Source: Agrostemma githago
Lineage: Eukaryota; Streptophyta; Magnoliopsida; Caryophyllales; Caryophyllaceae
Length of the DNA stretch: 64,000 nt
Reading direction: 5' to 3'
NCBI GenBank assembly: GCA_958450325.1
Contig: OY288249.1
Location: forward strand, 64,916,166-64,980,165
Position 1 is the first letter of the stretch; each line of letters begins with the position of its first letter. Below the pieces are notes generated by a model. The model was not told where the DNA came from, ran no database searches, and saw only the letters and a list, made by a program, of their open reading frames with translations. Both the position numbers and the translations under genes were made by a program. This document shows, piece by piece, positions 36,301 to 49,356 of this stretch.

Positions 36301-37077
36301 ATGTCTGCTCTCACGTCTAGCGTTTTTTTTTTGCGATTACAATTACGAAAGCGAAAAGTAAGACGAATCATAATTGCATTGACAATGATGAACAACAAGC
36401 AAAAACTAACCAACTAACCTCGATAACGTTTTCGTCCTAATTGTTTTCGTTATAGGGCAAATTCAAATCAAAAGAAAAATTATTTTCTGCGTTCGACATG
36501 TTCCGATTAATCATCGAATAATTGAAAATTAAAAAAAAAATAAGCATTTTATTAATTTGAGAGTGAATGTTGTTGTTGTCCGAGTTGTAATTTGAATTAG
36601 GTTAATAAGTAAATAACTAGGGTAAATTAGATTAAAGAATAGTGACGTTAAATTAAGTTAATAAATTATAAAATGACAAATTGATAATTTACTCATAAAA
36701 TATGGATGATGCTGAGTAAATTTACGGAGACACAAAGTAGTCCCTATTGTAAAACTAATTTACTCCTACATTTGTATACGAGTACGGAGTATATTACTGT
36801 CTCGGTTTTGGGCTTCAATTGCTCTACTAGACTACTACGCTGATATCCGTCACTTTCGTAGCACTTAGTGTTGACCAAATTACTGATGGATGCTTTATTG
36901 CTCTGCCTCGCGTACCACGTGGGTATTAGTTATTAGATCAAGTGCTTAGGTGGCCGGATCATGTGTTTAGGCGCCATCAACGGATACAGAAATTCCCTAC
37001 TAACGGAGTATCATATTCTCCAGAAAATAAAACAATACGAGTAGAGTATTGCAATGTTCCCTGTCTCAATATGAGTA
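36301..37077. other. Intergenic DNA without recognised features
   Basis: AT-rich. No splice-able coding region or element end was seen. Confidence 0.5.
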
Positions 37078-37848
37078 GAGCTGTGAGTGAACCAAACTAT
37101 TCGATCCGATTTGTGAAGTTTGGCTCGAAAAAAGCTCGATTTGTATTCGATTCAGGCGATCAAATGTAGGGCCAAATCATAATTTGGTATTCGAACCAAA
37201 TCAAGAATAATATTCGGCTCGATTCGTTTCAATCCATTACTTGTTCCATTTTTTCGGTCCATCTAAATTCATGACTCATTTAGAAAATTTATCCTAAATT
37301 TTACCTAAAATTTGATATTCACGCTTTCACGGTCCATTTTACTTAAATTTACGGTCCAATTTTTTTAAACTTACCTAAAAGAAGAACTTGAAACAAGATT
37401 TGATTGGGAAACTTATTATTTTTTGATGAATTTATATTGTAATAGATACTAAAGTAGGGACTTCATTGGTGGTTAGCTTGCCTGAGGAGTTAGACCATAA
37501 CTCTGAACTAAGCTACTGTAATGTTTGTAAGGTTATGTAGATTTATTTTGTTTTGCAATTTTTTTTGTATTTTTGAGATTGCTGGTTGAATTAGTTGGTT
37601 GCTGCCACAATAGTAAGAATAGTACCTATACTTAAGGTCGATTCATTTTGTGCTTCTATTTAATTTTTTTTGTCGGATCAAATCAAATATTATTCGATTA
37701 TTCGATTCGAAAAATCAAATATCAAATCAAATAATGATTTTCATTATTCGACGGTATCAAACCAAATCAAACGTCGGCTCAAAAAATTTTCAAATCAAAC
37801 CAAATAATGGCATTATTCGGTATAGTTCGGCTCGATCACAGCCCTAAG
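37078..37848. mobile_element. hAT-like MITE with 8-bp TSD
   Basis: Flanked by TATGAGTA at 37070-37077 and 37849-37856. The left end GAGCTGTGAGTGAACCAAAC and the inverted right end AGGGCTGTGATCGAGCCGAA are imperfect inverted repeats, and subterminal TTCGA/TCAAAT motifs are frequent on both sides. No transposase gene. The exact right tip is uncertain by about 3 bp. Confidence 0.7.
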
Positions 37849-37955
37849 TATGAGTAAAAGAATTAATATTTGTTTATTAAAAAATAAAAAATAGAGGACT
37901 ATGTAAACTATTCACCGGGAAGAATGGAATATTTACTCAGTATTGTTTTATGTTA

Positions 37956-38158
37956 CTCCCTCCCTCATTAAGATTTTTCCACTTTTTTTAAAAGAAAACT
38001 CCACTAAGATTTTTCCACTTCAAAACTTTCCTTATTCATTAATTATATTCTCTTTCTATTGATTACTTTTTGTGATTTGACATCTTGAACCTCACCTAAC
38101 AATTTACCACAATCCATGTGTCATTATGAAGTGGGAAGATCATTGTGGGGGGAGGGAG
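37956..38158. mobile_element. Stowaway MITE
   Basis: CTCCCTCCCTCATTAAGATT on the left and GATCATTGTGGGGGGAGGGAG on the right, each flanked by TA (37954-37955 and 38159-38160). 203 bp with a short internal direct repeat of AAGATTTTTCCACTT. Confidence 0.8.
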
Positions 38159-39159
38159 TACGACTTACGAGTATAAAGAGTTTCCGGTTTCCCACTAGAC
38201 CTCTACAATGGGTTAAAAGATTGGGTCATGTTCGATCCTAAATAGCCTATTTGGGTGGGTCATTATATTTCAAGTTGTGAGTTGAAAATTTTGAGGGTTA
38301 TCGAAAAAGTGAGTAAGACTGAAAATTTACCGTCCAATCAACAATATTCAATCAAGTTAAGTTTATCGACAGACTCAACAACAAATATTTTGTTGCGAAT
38401 GAAAAAGATATCGAGGAAGTCCTATTATTATTTCCCGTCTATAAATATCCAAATTTTGATACCTCATAAGATGTTTTCACCTCAATTTTTCATTGTTCGA
38501 AATTTCAGACTAAACTAAGATGAATAAAAAAAAGTAACATTAGTTTTTGTGGACATGACATAGGTCCACCCAGACGCGGCCACGCGCGGATTTGGGTAGG
38601 CGAATGAATCTCCATATGAAACGGATCGAATTGAAATTTAGGTCGAAGTGGAGTCGCCACCGAATTTTGTGATTATTCGGAACCATTCGAGCCCACTCTA
38701 TGTCCTAGTCGTCCATATACAAAATACGGCCCATTTCCGATGTCAGAGTTTATTGGGCTCGTCCCTTTGCATTTGATACCAATACCGACATTATCGGATA
38801 TTGTGTATTGAATGACTCTCGTGCGTCAACGGTTTCGGGCATCCGGAAACCGAGGTTCTGAGTAAGGGGTGAGGGTACGTGTTGGGAAGCCCACGAAGGA
38901 CACCCAACCCCGCCCGCACATTAGCGGCCTCTACTAAGAATTCGAATGACTTGCCAATACGCGCGTTAGTTGAACGGGAAAATGATATGCAAAGATTATT
39001 TTCCCTAAACATGTGAAAGAATTGAAAGGGTTTCTATGTCGATTTAATGCAATTAATTCTACGTCAAAGTTGAATTTTAGCATGTGGGTTCATTTTAGTA
39101 AAATAAAATAAACGACGAAAATTGACGAAGGAAACAATCAAACCGTTAGTAACGATATG

Positions 39160-41592
39160 TGTAGACACCCACATTTTGACCGCCAGGTGTCTATAGTAGT
39201 TCCCGACAAACACCCGATGATGATCGGACGCTAACGTGCTTTAACGTACTCGGAAATGGGCTCGAAATCATGGATATTTGGCTTAGGCATTTTACGGAGT
39301 ACAAATCTCACAAAACCAACCTCAAATTCAGGCCCAGTGGGTCGTTTCGAGTCAAATAACACTAATTTGGGTCGAATCCGTCACCAGGGGTAAAACCGTC
39401 TTTTAACGACCGAGTCAAAACCCGGTCAAAGATATTTCTCGAGACCCGTGAGTCCACCGTGACATCTCACACGGTTGGTCCACACTCCAACTCCACAAAA
39501 ATCAAACTACACAAAGCAATAAACAATTCCGTTTAAGGTAGAATTCGATCCCGAGTAGGAATCCTATCCGAGAACCGACTCAGACACTCAACCGAGTGCA
39601 ACCACTCGGCCAAGTAGTACGTACCAGCCGGTATTCCTCTTTTCTTCTCTTACAAGAAAACGGAATTCTCGTTCTCCTCAGCTTCTTACTCAAGCGGTAA
39701 TTCTAGCTCAAACAGGAGTCCTATTCAAAAACCGATTCGAGCATCCGACCGAGTGTAAAACACTCGGCCGAAACAGCCTAAAACCAGCCGTGTCCCCTTT
39801 CTTCCTACACAAGAAAGCGGAATCCTTATTTCCCTCAAATTCCTCGTTTTCCTATCCTAAGCGGTAGTCAAACTCTCTCAAGCCAAGGTCGGGAATTTCC
39901 TATAAATAGCCCCTTGCATCCAACACAAAAAACACGATTCATCAACACAATTTTTCAGCAATACACACACAGATTTTTACCGACAATAATACACACATTA
40001 TCGACACACATATATACAACCTCCGACACACACACACATAGTTATACATCCAAAACCCGAAGGAAACCGGTCCCGATATCCGACACCCTTCACCCGTCAA
40101 AACCGTACCACCCTAACCCAACCAACGTTGCCTCGACACTCCCGTGCCTAGCCACATTCCGACGAGTCCCGATCCGAGTCAACAAGAGCATGTAGGTTGA
40201 GGGTGTAATCAAACCCGATTTCTTCCTTTCTCTCCCTTTCTCCTCTTCGTCCGTTTCTTATGGGTCAAGAGTCGTTTTCTTATTATTTTTCTAATATCGT
40301 TATTAACGAAAAACTATTTTCATAACGAATATTCTTAAACATACGATATCGATTTTTCTATAATCGAACATCGTATCGAAAAGAATTATATTAAGATTTC
40401 GACGATATCAGAAATCGTTACATCTTTTTTGTCAAAATTCTTTTCTTTTACTTTTCGTTCAAAATAACAATTTTCGAACAAAGACGGACAGACCCGCACG
40501 CGAGTCGCGCCATGCCCGGGCGACTCGCGCGCAGGCCTGGAATTCGGGATTTCTTTTTTCTACGTTTTCGTTCGTTTTATTATTTATTCTTCGATCGATT
40601 TCTAAAATTACATCTTTTCTAAAAACTATTCCAAATATTTGATATTAATTTCGTAGTTAACTATCGAATATAAAGAATATCGAAAATATTAAGTCGAGTA
40701 CGAATCATGCAATATTCGTACGCGATTTAATACGAACTTCGAGTTTTCGAAAACCGGACCCGAAACAGGCCACCGCGCGACCCGCCGGCATCCCGGGCGA
40801 GTCGCGCGGCCGACTGTCATGCCGCGGCCTTTTCCGTCTTTTTTTTTTTTTTTTTATTTTTCGAACTTCGTTTTTTATACAAAACAACGTTCTTTTCAAC
40901 AATATTTTTCAGATTTCGATTAATATTTATTTTCTCGATTTCGCATATTTATTTTTTGCTATTATTATTTACAAATCGATACTAACTCGTTTGTTCATTT
41001 TGTAGCAAATTCATCCTTTTATTTCATTTGTTTTATTATACTAAAACGAATCTCATATGCTAAATACAACTTTGACGTTAATCAATTTTCATGCATTAAA
41101 CCGACTTAGCAACCCATTCAATTTTTCACATGCTTAGAAAACAATGTTTGCATAATCATTCATCGTTCAACTAACGCGCGCATTAAAACGTCATTCGATA
41201 TCCTAGTAGAGGCCGCTAATGTGCGGGCGGGGTTGGGTGTTCTTAGTGAACTTCACAACACGTACCCTCACCCCTTACTCAGAACCGTGGTTTCCGGATG
41301 TCCGAAACCATTGGCAACGAGAGTCATTCAATATACGATTAACCGCTTCAGTCGGCATCTATATTGATATGCAAAAGGGACGAGCCCAATAAACTCTGAC
41401 ATCGGAAATGGGCCGTATTTTGTACACGGCCCACTACGACATAGAGTGGGCTCGAACGGTTCCGAATAACCATAAAATTCGGTGGCGACTCCGACTTCGA
41501 TTTAAATTTCCATTTGACCATCTCATGGAGATTCATTCGCCTCCCCAAACCCGCGCGTGGCCGCGTCGGGGTGGACCTATGTCATGTCCACA
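39160..41592 (+). repeat. Solo gypsy LTR (plus) nested in the minus solo LTR
   Basis: 2433 bp, TGTAGACACCC to CATGTCCACA, with a perfect 5-bp duplicate ATATG at 39155-39159 and 41593-41597. The second half is nearly the same as the LTRs at 25246 and 31422. The first half contains about 440 extra bases, mostly a tandem duplication (39536-39860). Confidence 0.92.
39536..39860 (+). repeat. Tandem duplication in the U3 part of the solo LTR
   Basis: Two diverged units of about 165-190 bp. Each has a hairpin-forming CCGAGTG...CACTCGG, a Cys-codon-poor CAGCCG phrase and ACAAGAAA(A/G)CGGAAT. It is absent from the 1995-bp LTRs. Confidence 0.65.
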
Positions 41593-43387
41593 ATATGATG
41601 ATTGATAAATTGGATAAGAGATGAATACGATAATATGCACGGTTTTGGAAAAGATATTGACACATGATTGATTAACACGTGTTGACCGAGGTCAAGGAAA
41701 AAAAAAATATATCGAGATCTAAAAAAAATGTTTTGTCTAAAAAACGATGTTCGAAGAATAGCAAAAAAGAGCGAAATTGTTTTCTTCGGAAAATTGATGA
41801 TTTTATTAAATCGCGTACAAATATTGCGTAATTTGCACTCGACTTAATATTTTCGATATTCGTCGTATTCAATATTCTATTATGAAATCGATATCAAATA
41901 CTTGGAATAATTTATACTCGATTCTAATTGTGATGCTCGTCATATCCCATATTCGATTATTGAATCGGTATGGAATACTAGAGAGAAATTCGAAGAAAAA
42001 GGCTATAAGTCGTTTTAAGTTAACTAGCACGATACAAATTTTCTCCGCGTTTATTAATGTCATAATTAATTCAAATGAATTAGAAGACATGTATGCTAGC
42101 ATCAACGAAAATCGTGTTAATTAATTTATTTGACTAAATCATTAGATTTGACATCCAATTATGGAATTGGTATCGAATCTAATAGATCGATACTTTAATT
42201 AAAAAAAACTCGACTTGATTCCTTCCGCATCCCGACATCATAATTAATTCTTGCGAATTATTTGATATCGGATCCGCATCAACGGGTTTCGACCCTTATT
42301 AAAAAAAGGTGCTTACTTTAAAAAGGGTTTTAGAATTGATGAAATATGCAATTGAACGATGATGCGAACGAAATAGAAAAAATTATTGTTTAAGTTAACT
42401 TATCTCAATAATCAAATAATCGGGGTATTGGAACAAGCGACCGTCAACGCTGTGTGCAGTACACTTGTATATTCGTGTTTCCTTATTCCGATACCCCTCT
42501 TATTCGACACAAATCGATAAGTATTTTAATGTTTTGTATTAGTTATTATCGATATTATGATGCAATAAAGAAAAAAATATAAAAAAATAAAAAAAGTAAG
42601 AAAAAGCGAAGAAGATGACGAGAGGAAGAGAAGAAGGAGAGAACGGGATTTTGACACCCTCAACCTACATGTTCTTGTCTCGGATCGAACTCGTAACCGT
42701 GGCTTTAACACAAGAATCTTCGAGGTTTTATGGAGGTTAAGTTATGGTGGCTCGGGATTGATTCCTAAAACTAGGTTTAGGGTTTTTTTTGCTAGTATAG
42801 AGTTGTTAGGGTTTGATTAGGGTTGCATGTATAAGATTAGGGTTCTTTTTGAAGTGGTAAAAGTTGTGTCAAGTGGTGTGGAATGAGGGGTATAAATAGG
42901 CATGGCCATGCACTTTGGTGTCTAGGGTTTTGCCTTGACGGACTTGATCTGATGGCCCGTCTGAAGGTGGACTGTTGGTTTTGCTTCTTGAGTTGGACTT
43001 TTGATGTTGTGAATGGTTGTTTTGTATGTCTCGGAAACGACTTTGACCAGGGTTGACCCAATCGCTAAAAGTCAGTTTTATTTCTGGTGTCGGTTTTGGC
43101 CCAAATTAGCCTTATTTGATTGGAAACGGCCCACTGGACCTGGATTCGAGGTTGATTTCGTGAGATCTGTGCTCTGTAAGTGTGTTAGCCAGCGATTAAT
43201 GGATTTGAGCCCGTATCCGAGCGCATAGAAGCACGTTAGCGTCCGATCATCATCGAGTGTTTTTTGGAAACTGCCATAGACACCTGACAGTCAAAATGCG
43301 GGTGTCTACAGTTTAAAAAAAAATATTAAATACGGTCTAAAGGTTGTATTTAATCATGCAATACTTTCTTAATACTTGTATTATACT

Positions 43388-44026
43388 TGTAGACACCAAA
43401 ATTTGGTATATTTCGGTATCTATTTATGTCTAATATCTTTAGTATTTAGAGATAATTATCAATAAATATTGTGATAATATCTTAGGATACTTTAGAATAT
43501 TCTTAACTTCCTCTCTAAGATACTAAGCTATAAATATGGGTCTTGTCTCCTAGGGTTGAAGCTAAGTCACAAATTTGTGACTCCGAAGTCACAAATTTGT
43601 AAAACATAAAATTTTGCACCTGCGATAATTAAAATAACAGATACAAAATAATATGGAATACGAGTTTTATTTGATAATCGAAAGATTGAGCGCTACAACT
43701 TTCGTAGTTCTCTTGATTCCAATCTCGAAGGTTAGGGTTTTTGATAGTTCTACGGAGGTCTTATCGACTTAGATCCGTAGGGGAAGATAAGGTCTTTTTG
43801 GTGACTTATTCCATTTACCTACAATTTGGTAGTAGGATGATGGTCTCGTTTTGAGACTTATTCCATCTGACCTCTTCTAAACCTAGACACAAGACCCTTA
43901 TATTATAGCCTAGTATCTTAGAGAGGAAGTTAAGAATATTTTAAAGTATCCTAAGATATTATCTCTAAATACTAAAGATATTAGACATAAATAGATACCT
44001 AAATATACAAAATTTTGGTGTCTACA
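43388..44026. mobile_element. Fold-back element with about 150-bp inverted arms
   Basis: Begins TGTAGACACCAAAATTTGGT and ends with the inverse, AATTTTGGTGTCTACA. The two arms (43388-43545 and 43885-44026) match over most of their length, including TCCTCTCTAAGATACTA and TAGTATCTTAGAGAGGA. The centre has two copies of AAGTCACAAATTTGTGA-type palindromes. No target duplicate was evident and there is no gene. The class is unsure (MULE-like or Harbinger-like MITE). Confidence 0.7.
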
Positions 44027-44299
44027 ATAATTCCTCATTTTCACTATGATCTTCCTATTGCTTTTGAGCACAAATTTTAAGGGGGAGGAATAGGTGATGA
44101 GGTTGAGTAAGCTAAAGATGGCTAAATATTAGCCAAATATTTAAAAAAAATAAAATAAAATTGGAAGATCTTAGATAAAAGACTCAAACAGAAAGGAAGA
44201 GATCTTAGTAGAAAAGAGAGAGTAGTATTAACCCAGGAGTTAAGTTTTTTTAGTTCCTTAATTATATTTTTTAGGCTGTATTTAACATTTACTCGTACG

Positions 44300-45040
44300 T
44301 TTTTTGGAATATTCTCACTTGTATGTCTTTACTTTTTCATTTTCTTACTTGTATTCTCTTTTTTGGTAGAAAAAAACGGACTCTTTTTTCCATATTGTAC
44401 GTCTTTGCGAGATCTTCATCGATTTGAAAAAAAAATCATTGTGTTTTGAATTCATAAAGTTTCAAAAGCGATATATTGTTTTTTCAAACTGAAAATTTCG
44501 TAAAGACACGAGTCATAATTAAGAGTTATTGTTAGTCAATACATTTTTTTCGAAAAAGAGGATACAAATAAAAAAATTTCCACTTGCACCCCTCTACTTT
44601 TTCATTTTCTCACTTATACCTCTCCTTTTTGGAAGAAAAACTTTGACTGACAATAAATCATAGATACGAACTCGGAAAACAGTAAATCTTTTTTCCATAT
44701 TGTACGTCTTTACGAGATCTTCAGTTTGAAAAAAAATCGTTATTTTCTGAATTCGTAATTTGGATTTATGATCGGTCAAAGTGTTTTGACGCAATAAACT
44801 TTGACCGGCTAAAACTCCCGGATAAAAGTTCGAAAAACAACAATTTTTTTTCAAACTAAAGATTTCATGAAGACATACAATGTGGAAAAAAGATTTACCA
44901 TTTTCCGAAATCGTAGCTGAGAGTTATTGTCAGTCAAAGTTTTTTCTGCCAAAAAAAGAGTACAAGTGAAAAAATGGAAAAGTAGAGAGGTACAAGTGGG
45001 AATTTCCCTAAAAAAAATAGAGGGATCCAGGTGAGAATAT
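44300..45040. repeat. Two successive palindromes built from one unit
   Basis: A unit with TTTTTCATTTTCT(C/T)ACTT, TTTTTGG(A/T)AGAAAA and TTTTTTCCATATTGTACGTCTT occurs forward at 44315-44430 and 44590-44740, and reversed at 44435-44585 and 44815-45040. The order is forward-reverse-forward-reverse. The frame at 44594-44854 is a by-product. Confidence 0.65.
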
Positions 45041-45068
45041 CGCTATTTTTATAAGGGGTACTACCGTA

Positions 45069-45856
45069 CTAGTATTAAGCCCCGTGAAAATTCACGGGTT
45101 ATATTAATATTACTCTGTAGTCTGTACTACGTATACGTAGTTTGTTATATGACTTCTTTTTACGGAGTTAGAATGATTAAATAATTGGGTTTGATTCATA
45201 GCTCAACCCAGTAATGCAATTTATAGCAAATCAAACGGGTACGTACTTATCGTGAGATCTCTCACATGAGAATTTGTGTAACAATAGTTAGTGTCATGAA
45301 TTGTGTAACAAAGAGTAAAATATAAGATTAACTTTCTTAAATTTTGTTAAACTTTTATTTTAAAAAACTTGTACTTCGTATTTTCTTAATTCAAATCTTT
45401 GTGACATACTCCGTATCATTTTATGATAAAATTTCATGATGACATACATGTCATTTTTTACTTACGTATCACAGTAAAATACAAATGTTAACCCGTGCGG
45501 TAATCACATGAATTGCATTTAAACAATTTGTTATAACGAAAAAACTTCGAAATGTTGATCATAATTTTACGGAATTTCTTTTACTATATCAATTGGTTTT
45601 TTTAGTTTTTATTTAATTATGATGATCAATTCGATAATATATTGTATCCATGATAATTTGTAAAGTTATTGATACTAATGTTAATGGGTGATTTCATTTT
45701 AATTTAATAAGCTGTCATTTTATTATAATTGTATATTAGGGAACTTCTCCTCAAATTAATATTTTACTCCCTAAAAAATTATGGTGCCGACACATCATTG
45801 TTTTTTGGTGAGGATGAATGTGAACTTTATTTGATGTTACTTTAATAAAATAGAGA
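45069..45856 (-). mobile_element. Complete non-autonomous Helitron, 788 bp
   Basis: On the minus strand the 5' end is A|TCTCTATTTTATTAAAGTAA at 45856. The 3' end is a hairpin (CCCGTGAATTTTCACGGGG type) followed by CTTAATACTAG at 45069 and host T. Similar over its length to 11811-12563. No gene inside. Confidence 0.8.
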
Positions 45857-45864
45857 TTTAATTA

Positions 45865-46127
45865 CTCCTTCCGTTCCAACCATTTGTATACGTTTGCTTT
45901 ATGCACGTAAGTCGATACTCGTTTTCTTTTGTCTATATCTTTAGTTACGAGTTACTAAAAATTATTAAAAAAAAATTGATATTCATAATGTATTTTATGA
46001 GACGATTTAAACCAGATCCCACATGACTATCTTTTATCTTATATATTAGAAGTTGTATTGAAGATTCTCATCACTTATAAATAGTGTTAAAAAAGCAAAT
46101 GCATACAATTTGTTGGAATGAAGGGAC
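45865..46127. mobile_element. Stowaway MITE in the PLAT gene promoter
   Basis: The left arm CTCCTTCCGTTCCAACCATT and the inverted right arm TCCCTTCATTCCAACAAATT lie between TA dinucleotides (45863-45864, 46128-46129). It ends 160 bp before the start codon of the PLAT gene, so it may supply part of the promoter. Confidence 0.75.
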
Positions 46128-46289
46128 TACAGAAAAGGAAGCATATAGTAGAAGATTTGGGGCCATGCTATAGTATTTGAATAACAAGTGGGCACACCCA
46201 ATTTGTCATTTGCACACACATCAAAAGTTGAGTCACTTTGGCAACCACTTCCCATACTCTCTATTCTTCGAAATCTCTAAATAATAATA

Positions 46290-47333
46290 ATGGCGATGAG
46301 GATCAGTAGCCTTCTCAATACCTTCATCCTCCTCCTATCCCTTTCATCCTTCTTTCTTGCCCTCTCTGTAAGTATACATACTTCTTTTCATTATTACTCC
46401 CTTTTCAATTTTCGTCATTACTTTAATCACCCCCGCCCCGATCTCAAAAACTGAATATGAGCATCATCAAAAAAAACTAACTCCACTTTAATCTTAAAGC
46501 TCGGATCTAAATTCTGGATTTAAGTTCCAGTTTGTTTATTCTATCATTATCATTCCTAAACTTACGTCTTATTAAGAATGTTTGATGCTAGTGATTTGGA
46601 TCGATAAACTGTACATACTATTTAGTTTAGTAGTTAAGATAGACATGATCTTGAAAAAAAAAATCTCCGTTGGATCGCATCTCATTTTCATTTTTCGGAT
46701 GTCCAACGAGCCACAATGCGAGATTTGAGTCGTAATCTATTGTTCACATTCCACAATAACTCGGTGTTAACTAGTAGATTAAGAGCTTTTCAATGGATGG
46801 GCTGAATTCCTGATGATGTTTATGATTGACAGGAGGCTAAAGATGAATCCAACTGCGTGTATAACATATACGTGAAAACAGGATCCATCCTAAAGGCAGG
46901 CACAGACTCCAAAGTCACCCTAGAGCTGTACACCAAGAGAGGCGACGGCATACGCATCACAGACATAGAGAAATGGGGTGGGCTGATGGGCCAAAACTAC
47001 GACTACTTTGAGCGCACCAACTTGGACGTCTTCAGCGGCAGGGGCCCCTGTCTCGATGACCCCGTCTGTGCCATCAAAGTCATCTCTGATGGGGCCGGCG
47101 CACACCATGGGTGGTACCTCGATTACATTGAGCTCACCACCACCGGCCCTCACCTCGGCTGTGCCAAGCAGACCTTTGATGTTGATCAGTGGCTTGCCGA
47201 TGACGCCCCACCCTACGAGCTCACCGCTGTTAGGGATTACTGCCCTCGTGGCGGCCTTAACAAGGAGGAGGCTATTAGTACTGCTACTATCAAAGTTATT
47301 TCTCCTACCTTGACCTCTATTTCTTCCTCTTAA
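46290..47333 (+). CDS. PLAT/LH2-domain secreted protein (PLAT1/ATS3-like), two exons
   Basis: Exon 1, 46290-46367, encodes a signal peptide (ISSLLNTFILLLSLSSFFLA). Exon 2, 46833-47333, encodes the rest. The GT-AG intron is phase 0 and the product is 192 residues, near the usual 180-190. The PLAT beta-sandwich starts right after the signal (CVYNIYVKTGSILKAGTDSK) and continues through LELYTKRGDG, NYDYFERTNLDVFSGRGPCL and GWYLDYIELTTTGPH. The C-terminal extension has QWLADDAPPYELTAVRDYC, typical of plant PLAT proteins. Four Cys of the mature part are likely disulphide-bonded. Relatives in Arabidopsis act in abiotic-stress responses and sit in the ER or outside the cell; the exact role here is not shown. 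The coding region is GC-rich against an AT-rich neighbourhood. Confidence 0.93.
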
Positions 47334-47447
47334 TTTGCCCTTTGTTTTGGCCAGTATGTGTGAGTTGTATACGAGTTGCGATTTGATTCGAAATCGATCA
47401 ACTTCGTTCTTTGTATCTTGCGTGTATCGTAATCATCAATACTCTTG

Positions 47448-47453
47448 AATAAA
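47448..47453 (+). terminator. Poly(A) signal of the PLAT gene
   Basis: AATAAA about 115 bp after the stop codon, in a T-rich context. It is the only canonical signal close to the gene. Confidence 0.6.
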
Positions 47454-47714
47454 TTTCTTCCCTATGTGAAGATTTTGGATCGATTCATGCTTTGATTTTA
47501 TCCTCTAACAAACGTGGATATGTAATCTTCAAGTCTAGTGGCACAACGCAGAAATATTGGACAAACTAGCAAAATTAAGGACCGGTTCTTTTCAGCTTAT
47601 TTTCAGTTCGTTTCAGATCATCTCAACTTCTATCTGCTCAGTTCAGCTCTTATCAGCTCAGCCCTAACATTTTCAGCGCACCTCCAATATTTGTAGGTCC
47701 TAAAATAACACTTC

Positions 47715-47715
<1 letters not shown>

Positions 47716-47746
<31 letters not shown>

Positions 47747-47804
47747 TTATTTATTTATTTATATGAAACAGAAGTTGCATTAAGATCAAAACAAATTACA
47801 ATAA
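47716..47804 (-). mobile_element. LINE-like 3' tail, truncated copy
   Basis: On the minus strand TTGTAATTTGTTTTGATCTT with ATGCAACTTC is followed by an (ATAA)n(AAT)n tail. This resembles the 3' end of the longer copy at 49236-50796, so two insertions of one family are present in the same element. Confidence 0.5.
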
Positions 47805-48161
47805 GGTCTTATTGTTGTTATTATTACGGCATTTCGATATTAATGTAAGTTTATTTTCATTAAATAATAATAATAATGATAATATTATTGTTGTTGTTAT
47901 TTTTATTACCCATATATCTTAATGTTAATATTATTATTATCATCATCGTCGTTGTCGTCATTGTTACTATTATCGTTATATTATTATTTTCTATTTTTTC
48001 TTATCATCATTATTATTATAACAATTATTAATTAATATTATTATGCACTCTATAATGTTTTTAGGTCTTGAAATAGATATTACATTCAAATATTTACAAC
48101 TCTGTCTCAATGCCATTACAATTAATTTACGTCTTTTTACACTGTTTTTTTAGTGACTAGA

Positions 48162-49067
<906 letters not shown>

Positions 49068-49257
49068 CATATGAGTATTATTTTTATTGTATTAAAATTC
49101 AAGAATATCAAAATGTAAAATTTTGTATATTACGTAATCAAAGATATATACCTAACAAATTTTACTATTGTCAAATATGAAAAAAAAAAAGTAGAAATCA
49201 AATGAATTGGAGAGAATATTATGTTGTTGTTGTTGTTATTTTTATTATTACTATTAT

Positions 49258-49305
<48 letters not shown>

Positions 49306-49356
49306 TTTATTTTTATTTTTTTATAAAAACGGATCTTGCATTAACACCAGAACAAA

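Larger units (their letters stand above)
38548..43310 (-). repeat. Solo gypsy LTR (minus), interrupted by another solo LTR
   Basis: On the minus strand it starts TGTAGACACCC at 43310 and ends TGTCCACA at 38548. It is split into 38548-39159 and 41598-43310, about 2.3 kb together. Flanks are GTTTT (38543-38547) and GTTTA (43311-43315), a target duplicate with one mismatch. No PBS, internal region or second LTR follows, so this is the product of LTR-LTR recombination. The 41.6-43.3 kb part differs strongly from the other LTRs except at its ends. Confidence 0.83.

Noticed and set aside
36055..36417. Protein gene in the 66-bp repeat
   Set aside because: Frames are open on both strands because of the repeat period. 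No splice or promoter signs.
44594..44854. 86-codon minus frame
   Set aside because: It falls within a palindromic repeat unit that also occurs inverted.
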